A stretch of 7,538 nt of DNA, taken from the NCBI GenBank assembly GCA_011620505.1, contig WOZA01000040.1:1-7538 (forward strand). Direction: 5' to 3'. Of this stretch, positions 1 through 6,163 are shown piece after piece; positions within the stretch are counted from its first letter, which is position 1; every line of letters starts with the position of its first letter. The DNA comes from Anaerolineaceae bacterium. GTDB lineage: Bacteria > Chloroflexota > Anaerolineae > Anaerolineales > Anaerolineaceae. Below the pieces are notes generated by a model. That model did not search any database. It was not told the DNA's origin and was given only the letters and a program-made list of their open reading frames with translations. A program made the translations under genes and the position numbers.

Positions 1-2
1 AG

Positions 3-80
3 AAGAAAGATAAAAATAAAGAGGTGGTGAAATTATGGTTTGGGGTTAATTTTAAAGCACGGGCATCCACGAGTGAATAA
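3..80 (+). CDS. Possible 3' end of an unidentified gene cut by the window edge
   Basis: An open frame enters the window at base 3 and closes at the TAA at 78-80, giving 25 residues. It starts with a Lys-rich run (KKDKNKE), continues with the hydrophobic/aromatic stretch VVKLWFGVNFKA and ends ARASTSE. It could be the C-terminal tail of a gene that lies mostly outside the window, because the stretch reads like protein and is followed by non-coding sequence. The other two forward frames close earlier, at bases 11-13 and 28-30. There is too little sequence to name a family, and chance openness over 26 codons is quite possible. Confidence 0.25.
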   Translation, partial: KKDKNKEVVKLWFGVNFKARASTSE

Positions 81-305
81 CCCGGGGAGAATGGTCAAAA
101 GCTGCAAAATTACTGCCGAGACAACCGGTTTTTAGGCTGCTATTAGGGTACATTAGCTATTAAATGATGTTACTTCACAAAAAACATCTTCTACTTTAAG
201 AGGAAAGACCAGTTTGCAGATTTCTAAACATCCTCATCCGATCCAGTTTTGAGATAAAATCGAGAGAATGGTATTTACAAAGGTGAGTGTTACCGGAAGG
301 ACTTC
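81..305. other. Non-coding region upstream of the PHP gene
   Basis: This AT-rich stretch holds no convincing gene, tRNA or strong hairpin. The only open frame with something like a ribosome site is a 14-codon frame at 91-135, and its purine run sits too close to the ATG to be convincing. The right-hand end carries the candidate promoter and ribosome-binding site of the PHP gene. The rest shows no direct repeats or recognisable operator. Confidence 0.5.
249..277 (+). promoter_or_regulatory. Candidate promoter of the PHP-domain gene
   Basis: TTGAGA (249-254) matches the -35 consensus in five of six positions. It lies 17 bases before TATTTA (272-277), a poor -10 element helped by an extended TGG just upstream (269-271). 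The predicted start point near 284 would give a leader of about 22 bases containing the GGAAGG ribosome site at 295-300. A competing -10-like element, TAAAAT at 255-260, has no good -35 partner. This is inference from motif matching only. Confidence 0.3.
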
Positions 306-1370
306 ATGCAAGAGTTGATCGTTGCCCTACATATGCACACTGTCTATTCGGACGGAACCGGCAAGCATGTTGAGCTGGCGGCTGCCGGCTTGAAGGCCGG
401 CGTGGACGTGTTGATTGTTACCGACCATAATGTGCTCGTAAACGATATTGAAGGCTACACGCAGGAGGGGAAGCGCCGCCTGCTCTTGCTCGCTGGCGAA
501 GAAGTTCACGACCGCACATCCCCTGTCGGTGGTAATCACATGCTCATCTTTGGGCACAACCTTGAGCTTTCGCGTTTTGCTCCCAACCGCCAGCAGCTGA
601 TCGACCAGGCGCGCTCCGCTGGGGCTTCAACATTCCTGGCACATCCATTTGATGACCCATTGCCACTTTTCCACGAGAAATCTTTCAACTGGACCGATTG
701 GGATGTGAAGGGTTTTACTGGGATTGAATTATGGAATCAGATGAGTGAGTTCAAAACCCGCTCTCAGACTCTGCCCAAAGCTGCCCTGCACGCTCTTTTC
801 CCAGGTTTCATGATGCTTAGTCCTTTGGAACAGACTCTCAGGCTTTGGGATGAGCTGCTGCTTACGCGCAAACACCCCATCGTCGCTGTAGCAGGCGTAG
901 ACGCTCATGCTCAGTCCTACCGCGCTGGTCCCTTCAAAGTCCAGGTTTACCCCTATGAGACCTTATTTCGCTCGATCACAACCCACATCGTCACACCAAA
1001 AGCCCTTAGCGGCGAGATCAACTCCGACAGGCGCATGGTTTACGAAGCCCTGTCTGCCGGGCACTGTTTTTGCGCCAATGACCTGCCGCATCCAACCCGG
1101 GGGTTTCGCTTCACGTGCAATAACAACGACGGCACGTTCTGGATGGGTGACAGGGTCAGCGCGGATGCGGGCTTGACCTTCCAGGTGCGTGCTCCAATCC
1201 GGACACATATACGCCTCTTAAAGGATGGGCATGTGGTTCATGAGGTTCATGACCATGAGGTGTTGACATACCTGACAAAGGAACCTGGAATTTACCGCAC
1301 AGAAGTGTACATCGATTACCGCGGACGGCACCGGGGATGGATATTCAGCAATCCGATTTATGCTGTGTGA
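306..1370 (+). CDS. PHP-domain metal-dependent hydrolase (CehA/McbA-like)
   Basis: The 354-residue protein is a predicted cytoplasmic metallohydrolase of the PHP (polymerase and histidinol phosphatase) superfamily. The metal-ligand signatures appear in the usual order: HMH at residues 9-11 followed by YSDG (D16), TDHN (D40, H41), GEEVHD (E65/E66, H68), H78 and H84 in the HMLIFGH motif, LAHPFD (H113), and GVDAHA near the end of the barrel (D199, H201). All expected His/Asp positions look intact, so it should be active. Residues from about 270 to 354 look like a small beta-rich C-terminal domain, common in this subgroup. No signal peptide or membrane segment is seen. The ATG at 306 is supported by GGAAGG at 295-300 with five bases of spacing. 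Family members act on phosphoesters or related bonds, but the substrate here cannot be told from sequence. The terminator after it shows that it is transcribed apart from the fhaA operon. Confidence 0.88.
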   Translation: MQELIVALHMHTVYSDGTGKHVELAAAGLKAGVDVLIVTDHNVLVNDIEGYTQEGKRRLLLLAGEEVHDRTSPVGGNHMLIFGHNLELSRFAPNRQQLIDQARSAGASTFLAHPFDDPLPLFHEKSFNWTDWDVKGFTGIELWNQMSEFKTRSQTLPKAALHALFPGFMMLSPLEQTLRLWDELLLTRKHPIVAVAGVDAHAQSYRAGPFKVQVYPYETLFRSITTHIVTPKALSGEINSDRRMVYEALSAGHCFCANDLPHPTRGFRFTCNNNDGTFWMGDRVSADAGLTFQVRAPIRTHIRLLKDGHVVHEVHDHEVLTYLTKEPGIYRTEVYIDYRGRHRGWIFSNPIYAV

Positions 1371-1398
1371 GGTAATAGATCCCCAGTTAAAATTTGAA

Positions 1399-1428
1399 GG
1401 GTGCCAGCAAACCGGCACCTGTTGTTTC
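1399..1428 (+). terminator. Rho-independent terminator of the PHP gene
   Basis: GGTGCC (1400-1405) and GGCACC (1414-1419) form a perfect six-base-pair stem, extendable by a G-T pair, around an eight-base loop (AGCAAACC). The 3' side runs into TGTTGTTTCATT, a T-rich tail, and the 5' side is A-rich. It begins 28 bases after the PHP stop codon. The stem contains GTG at 1401, which argues against using that codon as the start of the next gene. Confidence 0.7.
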
Positions 1429-1430
1429 AT

Positions 1431-1439
1431 TGGTATAAT
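1431..1439 (+). promoter_or_regulatory. Extended -10 promoter of the fhaA operon, probably giving a leaderless transcript
   Basis: TGGTATAAT is a perfect extended -10 element (TGn followed by consensus TATAAT at 1434-1439). The region 17 bases upstream (ACCGGC) is not a -35 box, which is tolerated by extended -10 promoters. The normal start point, seven bases past the hexamer, is base 1446, exactly the G of an in-frame GTG. No ribosome-binding site precedes either GTG 1446 or ATG 1455. Transcription would therefore begin at or within a few bases of the start codon. Confidence 0.65.
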
Positions 1440-1445
1440 TTTAGC

Positions 1446-2222
1446 GTGGCTGCCATGCAGAATTTTTTAGCGTTGATTGAAAGCAAAATTCAAGCCCTGC
1501 TTGAAGGCAGCGTGGACAAGCTGCTCTTTCCGGGAGCAGCTTCCTCGCTGAGCAGCCGACTGATCAGGATCATTGATGAGAAGATTCTGGCTCAGGCTGA
1601 CGCCAAAGAAAAATTTGCGCCCGATTTGATCACATTGTACGTTTCACCAGAAAAATGGGATGCCTGGCAAGAAACCATCCCTACACTGAACCAGGTTGCC
1701 AGCGAAGTGGAAGCCAGTTGGCTTGAGCAGGGTTATCAATTCAGAGTGCCGCTCCGGATCCAGCTGGCTCAAAACGCAAGCCTGGCGGTTGACGCAATTG
1801 AAATCGCAACGGCGGTCACGCTCCCCACTTGCGATACCTCAAAAACTGCCCTGCAGAGCACGGTTCCTGAAGTGCCGGTGGAAGCTGTTTCACCTGAGCA
1901 TGCCTATTTCATCATTAACGGCAAGGAACATCATGATCTGAACAAGTCCATTATCAAGATCGGACGCCGAAGCACAAGTGATATTCAGCTTGATGACCCG
2001 ATGGTTTCACGGGATCACCTGCAGCTCAGGGCAAAACAAGGCCGCTACCTGCTTTTCGATCTCAGTTCCACAGGTGGGACATTCCTCAACAACCAACCTG
2101 TTAAGACCGCCATTCTCAAACCCGGGGATGTCATCCGCATTGGCAAAACTCTCCTCGTTTACAACCAGGACTTCCCGGAAACGGGTTCAAATCCGACCAC
2201 GATAATTGCCACCGGGGAATGA
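1446..2222 (+). CDS. fhaA: FhaA-like protein: DUF3662 domain plus C-terminal FHA domain
   Basis: This is a predicted cytoplasmic phosphothreonine-binding adaptor of 258 residues, far shorter than mycobacterial FhaA (about 530) because the long middle linker is missing. Residues 1 to about 120 match the FhaA N-terminal DUF3662 domain (start FLALIESKIQALLEG, then RIIDEKI and a YVSPEKW strand). Residues about 121-150 are a short linker. Residues about 152-242 form the FHA domain: IGRR (G173, R174), SRDH (S188, R189, H191) and LSSTGGTFLN, where the usual Asn of STNGT is Gly (G210). In mycobacteria, FhaA binds phosphorylated partners that control peptidoglycan precursor supply; that role is inferred here from domain order and neighbours. 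I chose GTG 1446 because it coincides with the predicted transcription start; ATG 1455 (255 residues) is the alternative. GTG 1401 would put the N-terminus inside the terminator hairpin. It is the first gene of the operon. Confidence 0.85.
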   Translation: MAAMQNFLALIESKIQALLEGSVDKLLFPGAASSLSSRLIRIIDEKILAQADAKEKFAPDLITLYVSPEKWDAWQETIPTLNQVASEVEASWLEQGYQFRVPLRIQLAQNASLAVDAIEIATAVTLPTCDTSKTALQSTVPEVPVEAVSPEHAYFIINGKEHHDLNKSIIKIGRRSTSDIQLDDPMVSRDHLQLRAKQGRYLLFDLSSTGGTFLNNQPVKTAILKPGDVIRIGKTLLVYNQDFPETGSNPTTIIATGE

Positions 2223-2223
2223 A

Positions 2224-2655
2224 ATGTCTGCCACAGTCGGTCTGATCTTCCGCATTCTCTTCCTGGCTTTTCTTTATGCCTTTTTAGGTCTCGCGATCTG
2301 GATGTTATGGCGCAGCGTGGTATCAAAGCAAGCAAACCAGGGAAATATCGCGATTCCCAGCCTAAGCCTGTCGACTGCAATCGGTGCGGAATCAAAGACA
2401 CAGACCTTTGCCAGCAATGAAGTACTGATCGGCCGCAGCCAGGAGTGTGATTTTGTCCTGGAGGATCCTACCGTTTCTTCCAGGCATGCCCGCCTTTTCT
2501 ATCACCTGAATCAGTGGTGGTTCGAGGATCTCAAGTCGACAAACGGCTCGTACCTGGATGGGATCCGGGTTGAGGAGCCCATTGTTGTAAAAGACAGCGA
2601 CGAATTTTATTGCGGTGACGCAATTTTCACGATATCAATCAAACCAGTTGAATAA
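2224..2655 (+). CDS. fhaB: FhaB/FipA-like membrane-anchored FHA-domain protein
   Basis: The 143-residue protein has one N-terminal membrane segment (about residues 5-30, rich in Leu/Phe/Ala and ending WMLWRSV), a short cytoplasmic linker, and an FHA domain at about 55-140. All phosphopeptide-contact signatures are present: IGRS (G70, R71, S72), SSRHAR (S86, R87, H88) and STNGSYLD (S105, T106, N107, G108). Length and layout match actinobacterial FhaB/FipA (about 155 residues), an adaptor that links Ser/Thr phosphorylation to the septum and wall machinery. Its role here is inferred from that family. ATG 2224 lies one base after the fhaA stop and has GGGGA at 2214-2218, five bases upstream, so the genes are probably translationally coupled. 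A TTG six codons upstream is less likely. Unlike the FhaA-like partner, it keeps the canonical Asn, so phosphothreonine binding looks intact. Confidence 0.87.
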   Translation: MSATVGLIFRILFLAFLYAFLGLAIWMLWRSVVSKQANQGNIAIPSLSLSTAIGAESKTQTFASNEVLIGRSQECDFVLEDPTVSSRHARLFYHLNQWWFEDLKSTNGSYLDGIRVEEPIVVKDSDEFYCGDAIFTISIKPVE

Positions 2656-2669
2656 TAAGAGAGGCAAAA

Positions 2670-3545
2670 ATGGTAGAAGAGTTTGCATTTGGGATCATCG
2701 GAGGGTCAGGATTATATGGCTTCAACGGACTTGAAAAAGTGGAATCCATTGAGGTGGATACCCCTTTTGGGAAGCCGTCCTCCCCGATCGTGATCGGCGA
2801 GGTAAAGGGCAAAAAGCTGGCTTTTCTGGCACGGCATGGGATTGGGCATATCCTCTCGCCTTCTGAAGTAAATTACCGCGCGAACATTTACGCTTTTAAA
2901 GAACTTGGAATTAACAAGATTATCAGCGTAAGCGCTGTTGGCTCCCTTCGGGCTGACTACGCTCCGGGGCACATCGTGGTACCAGATCAGGTTTTTGACT
3001 TCACCAAAGATCGAAAACGTAGTTTCTTTGGCGATGGAATTGTGGCTCATATCAGCACTGCCCAGCCGTTCTGCCCCAAACTAAGTGCGCAACTCTTAAA
3101 AGCCCTGCAGGAACAGGACGTGGTTGTGCACAATGGCGGCACTTACATCACGATCGAAGGTCCGCGTTTTTCGACGCGGGCTGAGTCAAACACTTTCCGC
3201 AGTTGGGGCATGTCTTTGGTGGGAATGACTGCCGCTCCCGAGGTCTTTTTGGCGCGCGAAGCAGAAATTTGCTACGCCACCATGGCGCATGTGACGGATT
3301 ACGATTGCTGGCACATCTCTGAGGAACCGGTCAGCGTGGAAATGGTGACCAACACGCTTTCCCAAAACACGGCAGTGGCACAAAACGCCCTCATTCGCCT
3401 CGTCGATTTCGTATCAGAGGGCGATGGTACCGCGGCTTGTGAGTGCGATCAAGCCTTAAAAAATGCCATCATGACCAATCCTGGGAAGATCAACGAGGAA
3501 ACGAAATCCAGGCTCCATCTCCTGGTAGATAAATATCTTGGATAA
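2670..3545 (+). CDS. mtnP: S-methyl-5'-thioadenosine phosphorylase
   Basis: The enzyme cleaves 5'-methylthioadenosine with phosphate to adenine and 5-methylthioribose-1-phosphate, in methionine salvage downstream of polyamine synthesis. The 291 residues match the MTAP branch of the PNP/MTAP family: GIIGGSGLYGF (phosphate-binding S13), RHG followed by SPSEVNYRAN (R55, H56), SVSAVGSL, TIEGPRFSTRAE (163-171), VGMTAAPE (M186), and TDYDCW (D210, D212). These Asp residues favour 6-amino purines, which supports methylthioadenosine over inosine or guanosine. A Cys-x-Cys pair near the C-terminus (C257, C259) recalls the archaeal Sulfolobus MTAPII. ATG 2670 has AAGAGAGG at 2657-2664 with five bases of spacing. 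It follows fhaB by 14 bases and precedes the rodA fusion by 2, so it is co-transcribed with wall genes, in the place where actinobacteria carry the phosphatase gene pstP. Adenosine phosphorylase activity cannot be excluded. Confidence 0.93.
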   Translation: MVEEFAFGIIGGSGLYGFNGLEKVESIEVDTPFGKPSSPIVIGEVKGKKLAFLARHGIGHILSPSEVNYRANIYAFKELGINKIISVSAVGSLRADYAPGHIVVPDQVFDFTKDRKRSFFGDGIVAHISTAQPFCPKLSAQLLKALQEQDVVVHNGGTYITIEGPRFSTRAESNTFRSWGMSLVGMTAAPEVFLAREAEICYATMAHVTDYDCWHISEEPVSVEMVTNTLSQNTAVAQNALIRLVDFVSEGDGTAACECDQALKNAIMTNPGKINEETKSRLHLLVDKYLG

Positions 3546-3547
3546 CC

Positions 3548-6160
3548 TTGCCTGCTAAAACCGCCACCCGATCGCATTTGCAACAGCCCCGGCTGCTCGC
3601 TCTGGCGATTATGTTTTTGTTTTTCCTAACATGTGCCCTCTCACTGGCAGATGGAACACGCCTGCACTCCGAACAACTGCAACCAGATTGGCAATTTTTT
3701 ATTCCCTTTTTTGTCTGGTTGGGCGGCATCCTGGCGCTGAATACAGCCGTCAGGCGCAAGCTGCCAAACCGTGATCCCTGGATCTTCCCAACTTTCGCCG
3801 CTTTAATCGGCTGGGGATTATTGACAGTCTGGCGCCTCTCGCCCAGCCTGGGTCAAAAGCAGCTCGGCTGGTACCTGTTGGGTTGTGTGATATTTTGGCT
3901 GGGTCTAAATACCAACCGCCTGAGTTATCTTCTGAAACGCTACAAGTACGTTTGGCTTCTGATCGGCTTGTTACTGATTGGGCTGACCTTCCTCGTCGGG
4001 GTGAACCCAACAGGCGCAGGACCGCAATTGTGGCTGAGCGCGTTCGGGTTTTACTTTCAGCCATCTGAACCCCTGAAACTTTTGATCATTATTTACCTGG
4101 CAGCTTTTTTCGCAGATCAGATCAAGCCCAACATTACGCTGCTTGGCTCGGTCTTTCCTACCGTGATAGTGACCGCTATTGCTGGTTTTTTGCTGATTGT
4201 TCAGCGGGATCTCGGTACGGCCAGTTTGTTCGTATGCCTCTATATCCTCATGCTGACGGTGACCACGCAAAAGCGGCGCTTCTTGTGGCTGATTCCTGTG
4301 GCTGCCATCGTCGCCGGTGGGATTGGCTACTTTGTGTTTGATGTGGTCAGAGCACGGATCGATATCTGGCTCAACCCCTGGGCGCAGGCATCAGGCAGTG
4401 CTTATCAACTGGTGCAAGCTCAGATCGCGCTGGCAGCGGGCGGTTTGGCAGGAACGGGGCCAGGCTTGGGCAGCCCTCTGTTCATCCCGGTGGCGGTTTC
4501 AGACTTTATCTTCCCGGCAGTTGCAGAAGAGACTGGCTTGCTTGGCAGTTCGGCTTTGATGCTCCTGATGATGATCCTGGTTGTGCGGGGTATCAGTATT
4601 GCTCAAGCCACGAAAACAACCTTTGGGCGCTACCTCGCCTTTGGCATTGCAGCCTATTTTGGGCTGCAAACCTTCTTCATCGTTGCAGGCAACCTGGGTC
4701 TGTTGCCCTTAACAGGCGTGACATTCCCGTTTTTTTCCTACGGCGGCTCGTCGCTTGTAACAAATTTGATCGCGGTGATGCTGCTGCTCAAAATCAGCTC
4801 GGAGCTGGCTGCTGAACCACTGCCCGAACCTGCCCGCCGGCCTTACCGTTGGATTGCAGCCATCTTTCTTGGCTTATTTATCCTGGTGTTAGCCGCCAGC
4901 AGTTGGCTGGCAATCTTCCGGCAGGAAGAACTGCTCGCAAAACCTGAGAACCCACGCTGGGCGGTGTACGACCGCTACTCTCCGAGGGGTAAGATCCTGA
5001 GCCAATCAGGCGAGGAGCTGGCAGTTACGACTGGTGAGATTGGCAGCTACAAACGCGAGGTTCTGATACCGTCCTTGAGCAATACGATCGGTTATACCAG
5101 CGGTTTATATGGCCAGGATGGGCTGGAATTAAGCCAGTATCAGTGGCTGAGAGGTTACTCAGGCAGAAGCTACGACACGCTTTGGAAGCACCAGTTGCTC
5201 TACAATCAGCCACCTCCGGGTGTGGATATTAAACTGACCATCAATACAGCCCTTCAAACCACCGCCGATACCCTGTTGGGTGACGCAAAAGGCGCTGTGG
5301 TGCTCATGAACGCGACAACAGGTGAAATCTACGCCCTGGCTTCCCATCCCTATTATGATGCCAATACCCTCACCGAAAATTGGGAACAACTGCGCCAGAA
5401 TCCTGATGCACCGATGGTTAACCGTACAACCCAGGCAACCTATCCCCTGGGTACACTGGTAAACAGCCTGGGTCTTGCGACTTACTACAACCATCCACAA
5501 TCCGCCGAAGGAGTGCTGCCAGTAGCAGCAAGTGGACAGGATATGTATTGCCAGGCAGCCAGCGAAGCCTATGGTGAGGAGTTAAATGGCTACCAGGGCG
5601 GCTGTGAGCAGGCGGCATTGGAGCTGGTCCAAGCCCTCGACCCCGTAATATTCGTGGATCAACTGGATGCATTCGGATTGTTTACAGCACCGACTTTCTC
5701 ATTACGCACCATTGCTCCTGCCACCAAACCGGACCCGGCGGTCCTTGATGCCAAACCGTTGAGTGCGCTTGAAATCCAGGCAACTCCTTTACAGATGGCA
5801 CTGGTCGCGGCAAGCATCACCAACGATGGCTTATTACCATCTCCGCGCTTGCGCAACACTTACCTTTCAGAGGATGGCAAATGGACGCCTTTCAGAGAAG
5901 GTGTTCTACCAGTCAGGGTCATTGAATCGGAGGCTGCGGCAAGGCTGAGGGCAAGTTTGCAAGGAAGCGACGCAGCTTTTTGGTTCCAAAGCGGTCACGC
6001 CCTGACACGGGACGGCAAGATCCTCACCTGGTACATTGGCGGGACGACGGAAAATTGGGTAGCCACACCGCTGGCTATCGCGGTGGCAATAGAATCAAAC
6101 GCTCCCGGCCTGGCACAAACCATCGGGAGCAGTCTGTTGAGTTTATACGCAACTGAGTGA
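3548..6160 (+). CDS. rodA: RodA (SEDS glycosyltransferase) fused to a catalytically degenerate PbpA-like transpeptidase domain
   Basis: The 870-residue membrane protein joins two normally separate elongation proteins. Residues 1 to about 418 are RodA/FtsW/SpoVE type, which polymerises lipid II glycan strands: about 12 membrane helices, FQPSEPLKL (170-178), QRDLGTA (219-225), GTGPGLG (302-308), VSDFIFPAVAEE (317-328, likely catalytic D319), and PLTGVTFPFFSYGGSSL (387-403). After a short Pro/Arg linker (about 420-434) a thirteenth helix (435-457) leads to an outside domain like actinobacterial PbpA: pedestal motifs SPRGKIL and QDGLE, then LTINTALQ, GAVVLM and ALASHPYYDAN. The catalytic motifs are lost: SxxK reads T636-L-V-N639, SxN reads G685-C-E687, KTG reads Q814-S-G816. 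Glycan polymerisation is probably retained; crosslinking and classical beta-lactam acylation should not occur. The TTG start lies two bases after the mtnP stop, with a weak ribosome site; ATG 3611 would cut into helix 1. It is the last operon gene. Confidence 0.9.
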   Translation: MPAKTATRSHLQQPRLLALAIMFLFFLTCALSLADGTRLHSEQLQPDWQFFIPFFVWLGGILALNTAVRRKLPNRDPWIFPTFAALIGWGLLTVWRLSPSLGQKQLGWYLLGCVIFWLGLNTNRLSYLLKRYKYVWLLIGLLLIGLTFLVGVNPTGAGPQLWLSAFGFYFQPSEPLKLLIIIYLAAFFADQIKPNITLLGSVFPTVIVTAIAGFLLIVQRDLGTASLFVCLYILMLTVTTQKRRFLWLIPVAAIVAGGIGYFVFDVVRARIDIWLNPWAQASGSAYQLVQAQIALAAGGLAGTGPGLGSPLFIPVAVSDFIFPAVAEETGLLGSSALMLLMMILVVRGISIAQATKTTFGRYLAFGIAAYFGLQTFFIVAGNLGLLPLTGVTFPFFSYGGSSLVTNLIAVMLLLKISSELAAEPLPEPARRPYRWIAAIFLGLFILVLAASSWLAIFRQEELLAKPENPRWAVYDRYSPRGKILSQSGEELAVTTGEIGSYKREVLIPSLSNTIGYTSGLYGQDGLELSQYQWLRGYSGRSYDTLWKHQLLYNQPPPGVDIKLTINTALQTTADTLLGDAKGAVVLMNATTGEIYALASHPYYDANTLTENWEQLRQNPDAPMVNRTTQATYPLGTLVNSLGLATYYNHPQSAEGVLPVAASGQDMYCQAASEAYGEELNGYQGGCEQAALELVQALDPVIFVDQLDAFGLFTAPTFSLRTIAPATKPDPAVLDAKPLSALEIQATPLQMALVAASITNDGLLPSPRLRNTYLSEDGKWTPFREGVLPVRVIESEAAARLRASLQGSDAAFWFQSGHALTRDGKILTWYIGGTTENWVATPLAIAVAIESNAPGLAQTIGSSLLSLYATE

Positions 6161-6163
6161 GTT

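Noticed and set aside
91..135. 14-codon frame after CGGGGAGA, as a possible leader peptide
   Set aside because: The purine run is only three bases from the ATG, the peptide has no regulatory codon run, and no attenuator hairpin follows.
1401..1445. GTG at 1401 as an earlier start of the fhaA-like gene
   Set aside because: The codon lies in the stem of the PHP-gene terminator and upstream of the predicted promoter start, and the extra 15 residues do not resemble the family N-terminus.
2206..2223. TTG at 2206 as the start of the fhaB-like gene
   Set aside because: It would overlap the fhaA end and place the GGGGA ribosome site inside coding sequence. ATG 2224 has good spacing and begins just before the membrane helix.
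4468..4530. Missing Glu/His before the RodA catalytic Asp (VAVSDF instead of PE-HTDF) as a sign of a dead polymerase
   Set aside because: Actinobacterial RodA proteins also lack that Glu/His (they read like PAASTDF) and keep the Asp, which is present here as D319.
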